The notes under the pieces: model-generated
Told to the model about the DNA's origin: nothing
The model's database searches: none
The model's input: only the letters and a program-made list of their open reading frames with translations
Assembly: GCA_030837965.1 (NCBI GenBank)
Contig: JAUTXP010000054.1
Location: 19,712-83,711, forward strand
DNA length: 64,000 bases
Direction: 5' to 3'
Origin: Acidimicrobiaceae bacterium
GTDB lineage: Bacteria > Actinomycetota > Acidimicrobiia > Acidimicrobiales > JAUTXP01
Program-made: the position numbers and the translations under genes
Part shown: positions 26,323 through 33,918 of the stretch, in pieces
Layout of the letters: every line of letters starts with the position of its first letter
How positions within the stretch are numbered: position 1 is the first letter of the stretch

Positions 26323-26553
26323 GTGGCAGAGCACGGCACCGTGGGGATGTACGGAAACCACAAGTGTCGTTGCGAAGAGTGCCGAGCAGCCAACGCCGCC
26401 TATCAGCGGGAGCTGATGCAGCGCTATCGAGCCGTTGGTGGGCGCGGCGAGCACGGCACGCCGTACAGGTACGACACCGGCTGTCGCTGCGGCGACTGCC
26501 GCGCCGCGCACAACGAGAAGAGCCGCGAGTGGAAGCGGAAGCGCCGTGCGTAG
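26323..26553 (+). CDS. Small Cys-rich protein with duplicated HGT-CxCxxC motif
   Basis: A 76-aa basic protein starting at a GTG 10 nt after the Vsr stop. It contains two copies of an HGT...CRCxxCRAA module (HGTVGMYGNHKCRCEECRAA and, after about 25 residues, HGTPYRYDTGCRCGDCRAA), probably each binding a metal or together forming one zinc site, followed by a Lys/Arg-rich tail. Similar small proteins occur in actinophages and mobile elements. Function unknown; its position suggests a DNA-binding accessory of the restriction cassette. Confidence 0.7.
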   Translation: MAEHGTVGMYGNHKCRCEECRAANAAYQRELMQRYRAVGGRGEHGTPYRYDTGCRCGDCRAAHNEKSREWKRKRRA

Positions 26554-26997
26554 CGTCGAGGGTCCGACGGATCCCTTGAGCACGGGACGGTGCGGCCGAG
26601 AGGACGAGGACGGCCCAGTCGTCTGTACACGAGCGCCGAGTTGCTCGGCCTCACCGGTTCGAACCCGTTGCGGGCCTGAACCACGAGAGCGTTCTCGGCG
26701 GCTTTTCTTCCGTAATCCGGTGCTCTCGGCGGAGTTTCTTCCACTATCCGGTCTCTCAGCGGTTTTTCTTCCGAATCGGTGGAACGACGAGGGGCATCCT
26801 GACCGCGTGATCCGCGCTGTCGTCGACGCTGCTCGGTACCGGCGCGCGAGGCGACGAGCCCTCCGAGCGACTCGCACTGCTCTCGACCGCGGTGGACGCA
26901 ACTGGACCCGCGATGACCTGAACGAGCGCGTGCGCACGCGGTAAAAAAGAGCAGGTCACCGGGGCAATTCGAGTGTGGCCGCTAATGGGCATATCTC
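26554..26997. other. Non-coding right end of the element
   Basis: About 440 bp without a convincing gene. It holds three roughly 30-bp direct repeats (26692-26779), a GC-skewed stretch and, at 26941-26990, an AT-richer patch (GGTAAAAAAGAGC) just inside the right attachment repeat. The open frame 26435-26944 follows the repeats and has no start or family resemblance. Confidence 0.5.
26692..26779 (+). repeat. Three iteron-like direct repeats
   Basis: Units at 26692-26720, 26723-26751 and 26752-26779 share the pattern CTCKCRGCGG, then a T-rich TTTCTTCC, then a 3-5 nt variable part and ATCSG. The spacing of about 30 bp corresponds to close to three helical turns, as expected for binding sites of one protein on one DNA face. 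They may be replication iterons, recombinase accessory sites or operators. Confidence 0.6.
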
Positions 26998-27010
26998 GCC
27001 CCCGCCACCA
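26998..27010 (+). repeat. Right attachment repeat
   Basis: GCCCCCGCCACCA, identical to the 3' end of the initiator tRNA at 19785-19797. Only 20 bases to its right lies a terminator-like hairpin. Confidence 0.65.
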
Positions 27011-27030
27011 AGTAGAAGTACCTGCTCACG

Positions 27031-27059
27031 AGGGGTTTCCGGTTGTTCCGGGAGCCCCT
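27031..27059 (+). terminator. Probable original terminator of the initiator tRNA
   Basis: A 12-bp stem (AGGGGTTTCCGG with CCGGGAGCCCCT, counting two G-U pairs) and loop TTGTT. It begins 20 nt after the right attachment repeat, the distance expected between a tRNA CCA end and its terminator. Confidence 0.6.
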
Positions 27060-27121
27060 CCGGCGCGTCTGACGTTGACCGTTGACCGTTGGCATCACGA
27101 TGTCCGCGCAACAACCGAAGG

Positions 27122-27217
27122 TCAGTCCGTTCGGCGACGCGGGAGTAGGTCTCCGATCGCGTCATTGAACGTGGGGTGCGTGAAGTCGAAGCCCGCATCG
27201 AGCAAGCGCCCCGCGTT
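27122..27217 (-). pseudogene. C-terminal stub of a TIGR01777/DUF1731-type epimerase
   Basis: Minus strand: about 30 codons reading NAGRLLDAGFDFTHPTFNDA and then IGDLLPRRRTD before a TGA at 27122-27124. RLLDAGF.F.HPT is the usual end of NAD-dependent epimerase proteins with a DUF1731 domain. Everything upstream of the stub has been replaced by the phosphotransferase gene, so this marks a rearrangement point next to the element's right end. Confidence 0.4.
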
Positions 27218-27289
27218 GCAGATCGATGGTGCTGCCGGAGCGTTCGTCTGCCGCTGACGCCCCCGCCGCTATCGACCATCATGCGGGGG

Positions 27290-28026
27290 TGGAGCAGGTC
27301 GAAGTCGTCCTTGCCAACAACGACCGAGTCACATTGCGTGTCGGGGACGTGTTCCTCAAGGTCGATGCCGATAAGCGCCGCAGCGACGTCGAGGTCGCGG
27401 CGATCGAGATGGCACCCGTCCCGACGCCGGAGGTCCTGTGGCGCAAGCCACCGGTCCTAGCGCTTGGCGCGCTGCGGGGTCGGGCCCTCGGTCGACTCGA
27501 CGAGGCCTCGACTGCCTCACCTGGAGCTTGGGCCGCAGTAGGCGCTGCCCTGCGTGCCCTGCACGAGGCACCGCTGCCGCCGTGGTCGGGACCGACTGTC
27601 GACGAGCTCGCGGGCCGGCTCGCCCGGGAATGCGAGTGGCTCGTCGCGAACGACGTCGTCCCGGCTGGCGTGGTCACACGGAACCGCCGCCTCGCCGAGA
27701 CCGCATTACGTCCGTGGACACCTGCTTTCATCCACGGCGACCTGCACATCGAGCACGTCTTCGTCGAGGCTGACGAGCTCACCGGCATTATCGACTGGTC
27801 GGAGGCCTCACAGGGCGACCCGCTGTTCGACCTCGCCACGCTGACGCTCGCGCACCAAGAGCATCTCGACGACGTCGTCGCCGGCTACGGCGTCGAGGTC
27901 GACCGCGACGTGATCAGTGCTTGGCGTTCCTTGCGCTGCCTGCTCGGCATCCGATGGTTGTTCGAGAACGGTTACGGCACGCCCGACACGTTCCCCGAAG
28001 TCGCCGTGCTGCGCTCGCAAGCCTGA
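27290..28026 (+). CDS. Aminoglycoside phosphotransferase-like (APH) kinase
   Basis: About 245 aa. The kinase fold of the APH/choline-kinase superfamily is indicated by the catalytic loop FIHGDLHIEHVFVE (the HGD..H motif) and the metal-binding IIDWSEA with Asp. The N-terminal strands include VEVVLANNDRVTLRVGDVFLKVD. The GTG at 27290 fits this N-terminus; an ATG at 27226 in the same frame would add a 21-residue unstructured leader. Such proteins phosphorylate small molecules, sometimes antibiotics; the substrate cannot be predicted. It stands alone with about 180 bp before the next gene. Confidence 0.8.
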
Positions 28027-28114
28027 GCACCGCAGCCCCGAGGCCCAAGCCGCCATCGCCCGTCGGTCATGCCGGATCGCTCAAAGGCGGGGTGGTGCGA
28101 CGACACGGATGCTG

Positions 28115-28135
28115 GTCATCAGATTTGTCATCAGA
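28115..28135 (+). repeat. 9-bp direct repeat upstream of the DUF2630 operon
   Basis: GTCATCAGA occurs twice, 12 bp apart start to start, in the 177-bp spacer before the DUF2630 gene. It could be a regulator site. Nothing else is seen in the spacer apart from the AAAGGAG ribosome site at its end. Confidence 0.3.
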
Positions 28136-28203
28136 CAGGTCTCGACGCCGAGGAGGTTGGCGGCGAACCATGATGGTCCGGTTCGGGTCGAAAGGAGCGG
28201 TCT

Positions 28204-28446
28204 GTGGATGACCTCGAAGTCGTACGTCGCATCAACGAGCTCGCCGACGAGGAGCACCAGCTAGAACGCGCCCATGCGGGCACCCCGCTGGGCGACGATG
28301 ATCTGCAACGCCTGCGGGAAGTCGAGGTCGCTCTCGACCAGTGCTGGGACCTCCTGCGTCAACGCCGCGCCCGGCGCGGCGCCGGCGCCGACCCCGACGA
28401 CGCTTCGGCGCGTCCCGCGGAGACGGTCGAGGGCTACCAACAGTGA
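28204..28446 (+). CDS. DUF2630 family protein
   Basis: An 80-aa helical protein. The GTG at 28204 follows AAAGGAGCGGTCT. The sequence DLEVVRRINELADEEHQLER, then LQRLREVEVALDQCWDLLRQRRARR matches the DUF2630 family of small actinobacterial proteins, a helical hairpin with an Asp/Ala-rich tail. Function unknown. Its stop overlaps the next start (GTGA), placing it first in a tightly packed operon. Confidence 0.85.
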   Translation: MDDLEVVRRINELADEEHQLERAHAGTPLGDDDLQRLREVEVALDQCWDLLRQRRARRGAGADPDDASARPAETVEGYQQ

Positions 28447-29363
28447 CACCGGCCGGGGCCGGCGCCCCGGACGTGTGGCCGGAGCTGACCCTGCCCGAAT
28501 GGGCCGACACTCGCGACACCCTGCACCTGTGGACCCAGGTGGTCGGAAAGGTCCGCTTGGCGTTGGAGCCGATGGTCAACCACTGGTGGCAGGTCCCCCT
28601 GTACGTGTCGGCCCGAGGCTTGACGACGTCACTGATGCACGCCGGCGACCGGGGCCTGGAGATCGAGTTCGACTTGTCCGAGCACACCCTGCGGATCGAC
28701 ACCACCGACGGCGTCCATCGCCGCCTGGCGCTCGAACCACGTTCCGTCGCCGACTTCTACCGCGAGGTCATGGCCACGCTCGGACAACTCGGTGTCGACG
28801 TTGCGATCCGGGCCCGGCCGGTCGAGGTGGTCGACGCGATCCCGTTCGCGGAAGACGAGGGGCACTGCGCCTACGACCCCGCAGCGGCCCGGCGGTTCTG
28901 GACGGCGCTGGTGCACGCGGATCGGATCCTGCGCCGCTTCCGGGCTGGGTTCGTGGGCAAGGTCAGTCCGGTGCATTTCTTCTGGGGCTCGTTCGACCTG
29001 GCGGTCAGCCGCTTCTCGGGCCGGCCCGCGCCGAAGCACCCGGGCGGCGTCCCCAACTGTCCCGACTGGGTCCAGCACCTCGCCTACAGCCACGAGCTGA
29101 GCAGCTGCGGGTTCTGGCCGGGGGGCAGCACCGAAGGCTCGTTCTACGCCTACGCCTACCCGACACCCGAAGCGTTCGGCGACTGGCCGGTCGAGCCACC
29201 GGCGTTCTTCGACACCCGGCTCGGCGAGTTCCTCCTGCCCTACGCCGACGTCCGCGCCGCCGCCGACCCGGACGCCGTCGTCGCCGCCTTCTTGCAGTCC
29301 ACCTACGACGCCGCCGCCGAGCTCGCCCACTGGGACCGTGCGGCCCTCGAGGTGCGCACATGA
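28443..29363 (+). CDS. DUF5996 family protein
   Basis: A 306-aa protein with the GTG at 28443 overlapping the previous stop. Features typical of this family: WPELTLPEWADTRDTLHLWTQVVGKVRLAL near the N-terminus, GKVSPVHFFWGSFDLAVSRF in the middle and SCGFWPGG...FYAYAYPTPE later. The conserved Trp, His and Ser residues suggest an enzyme-like pocket, but no reaction is known. Cytosolic. It overlaps the downstream GNAT gene by 4 nt. Confidence 0.85.
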   Translation: MTPAGAGAPDVWPELTLPEWADTRDTLHLWTQVVGKVRLALEPMVNHWWQVPLYVSARGLTTSLMHAGDRGLEIEFDLSEHTLRIDTTDGVHRRLALEPRSVADFYREVMATLGQLGVDVAIRARPVEVVDAIPFAEDEGHCAYDPAAARRFWTALVHADRILRRFRAGFVGKVSPVHFFWGSFDLAVSRFSGRPAPKHPGGVPNCPDWVQHLAYSHELSSCGFWPGGSTEGSFYAYAYPTPEAFGDWPVEPPAFFDTRLGEFLLPYADVRAAADPDAVVAAFLQSTYDAAAELAHWDRAALEVRT

Positions 29364-29695
29364 ACGCGACCACACCCGAGGTGCGCAACGATCCCGAGGA
29401 ACTCCGCTTCGTCGTCGAAGTAGACGGCGCGCTCGCCGAGCTCGTCTACGAGCTCCAACCGAGTCGACTGGTCCTCGTGCACACCGAAGTCCCCGACGCG
29501 CTCGCCGGCCGCGGCATCGGCGGCCGCCTCGTCCGCGCCGCTGTCGAGCGATCCGCCGCCGAACATCTCACGGTCGTGCCCTGGTGCCCGTTCGCCCGCC
29601 GCTGGCTCGCCGAGCATCCCGACGTCGCCTCCACCCTCACCATCGACTGGGGCACGCCGCCCCCCGACCACGACAACGAGGACACTGATGGCTGA
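29360..29695 (+). CDS. GNAT-like N-acetyltransferase (YjdJ type)
   Basis: A 111-aa short acetyltransferase. The acetyl-CoA-binding loop appears as GRGIGGRLVRAAVE, followed by VVPWCPFARRWLAEHPD, the usual end of this minimal family. The ATG at 29360 overlaps the DUF5996 stop. Small members of this group modify unknown metabolites or proteins. It overlaps the UBP-finger gene by 8 nt. Confidence 0.85.
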   Translation: MNATTPEVRNDPEELRFVVEVDGALAELVYELQPSRLVLVHTEVPDALAGRGIGGRLVRAAVERSAAEHLTVVPWCPFARRWLAEHPDVASTLTIDWGTPPPDHDNEDTDG

Positions 29696-29984
29696 CACCT
29701 GCACCCACCTCGACACCCTTAGCGACGTGACCCCTTCCAGCAACGGCTGCGAGGACTGCCTGCGCATCGGCGGCAAGTGGGTCCACCTGCGCCTGTGCAT
29801 GCACTGCGGACACGTCGGCTGCTGCGACAACTCCCCGAACCGTCACGCCACCGCCCACTGGCACGCCCATGGGGACCATCCGGTGATCCGCTCCTATGAG
29901 CCGGGCGAGGACTGGTGGTGGTGCTACGCCGATGACCTGTTCTTCGAGATCGATGGTGCCCCACCGTCGCCCTCGCATCCATGA
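29688..29984 (+). CDS. UBP-type zinc finger protein
   Basis: A 98-aa protein consisting almost entirely of a zf-UBP domain: CTHLD, then NGCEDCLRIGGKWVHLRLCM.CGHVGCCDNSPNRHATAHWHAHGDHPVIRS in outline, with the Cys and His residues needed for two or three zinc ions and the typical WWWCYADDL end. In eukaryotes this domain binds the ubiquitin C-terminus; bacterial copies are common in Actinomycetota and their role is open. Confidence 0.9.
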   Translation: MADTCTHLDTLSDVTPSSNGCEDCLRIGGKWVHLRLCMHCGHVGCCDNSPNRHATAHWHAHGDHPVIRSYEPGEDWWWCYADDLFFEIDGAPPSPSHP

Positions 29985-30030
29985 CCAGCGCCCGTCGCGA
30001 CGACCGTCGGCCCTCGGAGGTGAACGCCCC

Positions 30031-30165
30031 GTGAAGCACGACAGTCATACCGCGGAGGAAGTGGCCGAGGCGTTGGGCGTCGCCATCCTTATGAACGGCG
30101 GACCGGGCACGGTGCACGCGCCCCGCGCCTTCGCCGCCTATGAAGAGTTCGCCGCCAAGACATGA
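30031..30165 (+). CDS. Small hypothetical protein
   Basis: 44 aa from a GTG at 30031, with GGAGG about 10 nt upstream. It reads KHDSHTAEEVAEALGVAILM and then a short AFAAYEEF helix. The stop overlaps the ATG of the dioxygenase (ATGA), the same coupling seen elsewhere in this operon, which supports it as a real gene. No family recognised. Confidence 0.45.
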   Translation: MKHDSHTAEEVAEALGVAILMNGGPGTVHAPRAFAAYEEFAAKT

Positions 30166-30830
30166 GCATCGGCGAGCCCGTGAGCGGAGAGCTCGCTGCC
30201 CTGCTGAACCGATGCGCGGTGCGACGGCTGTGGGCCGAGCAGGACGAAGGGCCGTACCACCGCGAGGCGCAACCCGTTCGTCGCAACATCGTCGAAGACC
30301 GCGACGGGGTGGCACTCCAGCTCGGCATCCGACTCGTCCTCGACGACGGCGCGTTGCCCAACGCAGAGGTGGAGATCTGGCAGTGCGACGCGCCCGGCCG
30401 CTACTCGGGCTTCCCGCCGCCCGACTCGTCTGCCGCGGTGACCGCCGCCACCGCTCCACGAGCGGAGTACCTGCCTGGCGAGACCTTCCTGCGGGGCCGC
30501 CAGACCACTGACGCCGACGGCATGGTCGAGTTCGGCACCATCTATCCCGGCTGGTATCCCGGCCGCACCGTGCACATCCACCTCATCGTGCACACGCCGG
30601 CAGCGGTGCTGACCAGCCAGCTCTACTTCCCCGATGACATAAGCGACGCCGTCCTCGCGCTGCCGCCCTACCGCGACCGGCCGCTCCGGGACACGACCAA
30701 CGACACCGACACAATCCTCCCAACCGGCGGCGAACCGGCGATCCTCGACCTCGTAACCGTCGACGGCGGTTACCAAGCCGGGATCTGCCTCGTCGTTCCC
30801 GCGGCGGCTTCCGGCCAGCAACGCGCATGA
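30162..30830 (+). CDS. Intradiol ring-cleavage dioxygenase
   Basis: A 222-aa non-heme Fe(III) enzyme that opens catechol-type rings between the two hydroxyls. The N-terminal EGPYH motif is at residues 29-33. The iron ligands are Y81 (PGRYSGF), Y132 (PGWYPGR), H138 and H140 (TVHIHL). No signal peptide or Tat motif is seen, so it is cytosolic. The substrate may be hydroxyquinol, catechol or protocatechuate; sequence alone does not decide. It is coupled to the pirin gene by an ATGA overlap. Confidence 0.9.
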   Translation: MSIGEPVSGELAALLNRCAVRRLWAEQDEGPYHREAQPVRRNIVEDRDGVALQLGIRLVLDDGALPNAEVEIWQCDAPGRYSGFPPPDSSAAVTAATAPRAEYLPGETFLRGRQTTDADGMVEFGTIYPGWYPGRTVHIHLIVHTPAAVLTSQLYFPDDISDAVLALPPYRDRPLRDTTNDTDTILPTGGEPAILDLVTVDGGYQAGICLVVPAAASGQQRA

Positions 30831-31759
30831 GTGGACCGGTCACCGCTGACGACGCGACAGCCGACGCCGCGTGCGGTGCTCCCGACGCCGAGACAGTAGA
30901 AATCACCGAGAGCCGCGAGAGCCACGTCGGCGCGTTCGCCGTGCGTCGGGCGCTTCCACGACGGGGACGGCGCACCGTGGGCGCGTGGTGCTTCGTTGAT
31001 CACATGGGCCCGGCTGCCATCACCGAGGATCGGGGGCTCGACGTCGCGCCCCACCCGCACATCGGGCTGCAAACCGTCACCTGGCTGTTCGAGGGCGAGG
31101 CGGTGCACCGCGATTCGCTCGGCACGGAGCAGGTCATCTCGCCGGGCCAGCTCAACCTGATGACCGCCGGCCACGGTGTCGCCCACTCCGAGGAGGGCAC
31201 CGGCAGCTACCGCGGCAACCTCCAGGGTGTCCAGCTCTGGGTCGCCCAACCGTCCGCCACCCGGAACGGTGCGCCGGCGTTCGAACACCACGGCGACCTT
31301 CCACGCGTCGACCTCGACGACGCCGTCGCGACGGTGCTCGTCGGCGAACTCGACGGCGTCGCCTCGCCAGCCCGGCGCGACACCGACCACCTCGGCATCG
31401 ACCTCGACCTTCGGCCCGGCGCGACGACTGTGCCGCTCCGAGCCGACTTCGAACACGCTCTCGTCGTGTTCACCGGCGCCGTCAACATCGCCGACCAGAC
31501 CGTCACCCCCGGCCACCTCGCCTATCTCGGTCTCGGCCGCGAACAGATCACGCTGTCGACCGTCGAGACGTCGCGGGCGTTGTTGTTCGGCGGCGTCCCA
31601 TTCGACGAGCCCGTGCTGATGTGGTGGAACTATGTCGCCCGCGACCGACAAGAGATCGTGCAGGCACATGCCGACTGGATGGCGGCGAGTGAACGGTTCG
31701 GCCGCGTCGAGTCGACGCTCCCACGGATCGAGATCGGACCGCCGCCATGGACGCGCTGA
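30827..31759 (+). CDS. Pirin family protein
   Basis: A 310-aa bicupin. The N-terminal cupin holds the metal site: H76 and H78 (APHPHIGLQTV) with H120 and E122 (VAHSEEG). Pirins are reported as quercetinase-like dioxygenases or redox-sensing regulators. It is coupled by ATGA to the intradiol dioxygenase. The C-terminal roughly 20 residues include DRQEIVQAHADW, which is usual for the family. The 3' end overlaps the truncated dioxygenase stub that follows. Confidence 0.92.
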   Translation: MSGPVTADDATADAACGAPDAETVEITESRESHVGAFAVRRALPRRGRRTVGAWCFVDHMGPAAITEDRGLDVAPHPHIGLQTVTWLFEGEAVHRDSLGTEQVISPGQLNLMTAGHGVAHSEEGTGSYRGNLQGVQLWVAQPSATRNGAPAFEHHGDLPRVDLDDAVATVLVGELDGVASPARRDTDHLGIDLDLRPGATTVPLRADFEHALVVFTGAVNIADQTVTPGHLAYLGLGREQITLSTVETSRALLFGGVPFDEPVLMWWNYVARDRQEIVQAHADWMAASERFGRVESTLPRIEIGPPPWTR

Positions 31760-31785
31760 CCCCCGCCGCGTTCATCGGCCATGGC
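31747..31785 (+). pseudogene. N-terminal stub of a LigB/DODA-type extradiol dioxygenase
   Basis: The ATG at 31747 overlaps the pirin stop and begins MDALTPAAFIGHG, the usual start of extradiol (DODA-type) dioxygenases, where a SPMNAL-like sequence should follow. Instead the frame changes to unrelated Arg/Ser-rich sequence. The rest of the gene is missing. Confidence 0.4.
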
Positions 31786-31990
31786 TGCCGGAGATCGTCC
31801 TGCCGAACAGGACGTGTGGAGCGGATGGCGGCGGATGACGCCGGACGTGTCAAACGCACGACGACGAACTGACGAGGAGAACGTCGGACGAGCGCAGCCA
31901 CGCGAGAAATCGCTGGTCACAGCATCGGACAGCCGGCCTCGTCCAGGTGAGGCGCGACACAATCGTCGCGTCGTAACCGGAGGAGACGAG

Positions 31991-32500
31991 ATGGAACGCG
32001 AAGAGATCGACGGGGAGTTGGCCGCGGGGCAGGAGCTGCTGGCGTCGACTTCGGCGGCTCACCTGGGGTACACCGCGATCGACGGGACGCCGCGTGTGGT
32101 TGTGGTCGGGGTCTACTGGACCGGCGACGAGTTCGTGATCTCGACTGCGGCGACCGCACCGAAGGTCTCCGCGCTGGCAGCGCGCCCGGAGGTTGCGCTG
32201 GCCATCGATGCGGGCGACACACCGGGCGGAGCGCGGTCGTTGTCGGTGCGGGGTCAGGCGAGTGTCGAGATCGTTGACGGTGTCGTGCCGGAGTATCTGG
32301 CTGCCGCGAGACGGTCGATGGACGCCGACGCGGCGGCGGAGTTCGAGCACAACGTGCGCCGCATGTACGACCAGATGGCCCGCATCGCGATCACGCCGAC
32401 GTGGGTGCGCTTCTACGACTTCGGTGCCGGCCGGATGCCGCGCTTCCTGCAGGAGCTGGCGGCGCGGAGCCAGATGACCGAGGCGGACTGGGCTGACTGA
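31991..32500 (+). CDS. Pyridoxamine 5'-phosphate oxidase-like flavoprotein
   Basis: A 169-aa split-barrel protein with a strong GGAGGAGACGAG ribosome site before the ATG at 31991. The pattern AHLGYTAIDGTPRVVVVGVYWTGDEFVISTAATAPK matches the PPOX/FMN or F420-binding family, and the C-terminus has ITPTWVRFYDFGAGRMPRFLQEL. Such proteins in Actinomycetota use FMN, F420 or heme to reduce small molecules. It is isolated from its neighbours by gaps on both sides. Confidence 0.8.
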   Translation: MEREEIDGELAAGQELLASTSAAHLGYTAIDGTPRVVVVGVYWTGDEFVISTAATAPKVSALAARPEVALAIDAGDTPGGARSLSVRGQASVEIVDGVVPEYLAAARRSMDADAAAEFEHNVRRMYDQMARIAITPTWVRFYDFGAGRMPRFLQELAARSQMTEADWAD

Positions 32501-32529
32501 GGGCGACTTGGCGGCATGGCCGTCGGGCG

Positions 32530-32831
32530 GTCCGCGTTGCCGAGACGTACGCCGACCACGTCGCGCCCCCACCCGGCGAAGAAGAGGGGGGTCCCATCTG
32601 CCGGAAGGCAATGACCTCATCGTCGGGCGCCCGCAAGGTGAGCACCGTGAGCGGCCCTTCACCTCCTACTTGGCGAGCGTGAGCCTGTGGCTTCCCGTCG
32701 ATGATGCTCAGCACATGCGCGGAGGTCCTGGACCTCACCCACTCGCGCACGCCCACCCACGCCGCTTCCTCGTAGCCTCCCGCCGCGTCTGGGTCCGATC
32801 GTTGTCGAAGACTCTGGGTCCGGCCCAGCAC
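32530..32831 (-). pseudogene. Possible decayed gene
   Basis: The 350-bp space between two real genes contains a minus-strand frame with protein-like composition, such as AAWVGVREWVRSRTSAHVLS and GPLTVLTLRAPDDEVIAFRQ. Its end runs into the neighbouring gene as nonsense. No start with a ribosome site and no family identified. Confidence 0.25.
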
Positions 32832-32850
32832 GCCGGGAGGCCATCGCGAG

Positions 32851-33918
32851 TTACGGGTGCCGTCCGGTGAACGCGATGAGCCTGGTCTGCTCGTCGGCGT
32901 TGGTCGGGACGTCGACCTTGGGGCCGTATTGGCCGCTCGGTCGCAGCATCTCGTCCAGAGGTTCCATGCCGATGAGCATGTCGTGCACGATGTCGGCGTC
33001 GAGCGTCTCGTCGAGGCCCGCAGCGCGAGCGATGTCCCAGGTGTGGACGACGATGTCGCCCATGAAGAACATCGCGATGGCGTCGTCGAGTCGGTGGGTG
33101 CCGGCCATGGGGTGGGTGATCGTCGTCGCCAACGCCGTCGGGTCGTTGAGTAGAGCTTCGATGCCGTCGTTCAGGGCGGCCCATGCTCCGGCGGGATCGT
33201 CATCGACTGACGGACCGGTCGGCAGCGTTGGACCACCAGCCGCCGACAGGAACGCCGGTACCCACTCCACGAGGTGACGCACCACGTCGCGGGCCACCCA
33301 ACCTTCACAAGGCGCGGGGTTGTCCCATGCCTGCGCGGGAACTTCGTTCACGCGGGCGCTGAAGCGGGCCGCGACCCGGCGGTAGCGCTCGGCGATCCCG
33401 CTTGCCGGCCCGCCGCCGGCGACGAGGTCCTCGAGGCGGTCGTACGAGACCTGCATGCCGCCCTCCATGCCAGAGGCCAGCACCGTGTCGCGCTCTTCGT
33501 TCGTCGTGTGCTGGACGAGAAGCGTCATGGTCGTGACGCTGTCGACTTCGTCGAGGGTCATGGTGTTTACCGGATAGGCGTCAGGGGGCGGAAGCTCGGG
33601 GACACCTTCGTACATCTCGGTGAAGACCAGGCGGTGGGGGCGCGTGATCTCTCGATACTCGCCGTGGAAGCCGACGTCGTCATCGCCATGGCGGATCAGG
33701 TAGCGCCACTTGCCGCCGACGCGCAGATCGATGTCGCAGACGACCCACGCATCTTCTGCGAATCCCCACCAGCGCCTGACGAGCTCTGGGGTCGTGGTCG
33801 CCTTGAAGACGAGCTCGGCGGGAGCATCGAAGGTCCGGGTGATGAGGTACGACGTGTCCGACGGCAACGTGATGACGGCCGAGCCGTGCCGGTTGGCGAT
33901 GGTCGTGTTCTTGGTCAA
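32851..33918 (-). CDS. Fusion of AHSA1/SRPBCC domain with TIGR03086 metal-binding domain
   Basis: A 355-aa two-domain protein. Residues 1-165 are an activator-of-Hsp90-ATPase-type hydrophobic-pocket domain (ITRTFDAPAELVFKATTTPELVRRWWG, later VTTMTLLVQ). Residues about 170-355 are a DinB/maleylpyruvate-isomerase-like TIGR03086 domain (WDNPAPCEGWVARDVVRHLVEW, later IVVHTWDIARAAG with the metal-site His residues). In most genomes these are separate genes. It is coupled to an ArsR regulator upstream (ATGA), a common partner of AHSA1 genes. Confidence 0.88.
   Translation of the reverse strand: MTKNTTIANRHGSAVITLPSDTSYLITRTFDAPAELVFKATTTPELVRRWWGFAEDAWVVCDIDLRVGGKWRYLIRHGDDDVGFHGEYREITRPHRLVFTEMYEGVPELPPPDAYPVNTMTLDEVDSVTTMTLLVQHTTNEERDTVLASGMEGGMQVSYDRLEDLVAGGGPASGIAERYRRVAARFSARVNEVPAQAWDNPAPCEGWVARDVVRHLVEWVPAFLSAAGGPTLPTGPSVDDDPAGAWAALNDGIEALLNDPTALATTITHPMAGTHRLDDAIAMFFMGDIVVHTWDIARAAGLDETLDADIVHDMLIGMEPLDEMLRPSGQYGPKVDVPTNADEQTRLIAFTGRHP

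Noticed and set aside
26605..26685. Possible tRNA-like sequence with a CACCGGTTCGAACCCG T-arm in the element's right end
   Set aside because: The T-stem has a mismatch, the acceptor arms do not pair over seven bases, and no anticodon stem with a seven-base loop can be formed.
26435..26944. Open frame of 169 codons through the iteron-like repeats
   Set aside because: It merely translates the repeats and Arg-rich flanks; no ribosome site and no recognisable domain.
27061..27090. Short GTTGACC tandem considered as an operator
   Set aside because: Only two to three 7-bp units in a gene-poor rearranged spacer, without a promoter next to them.
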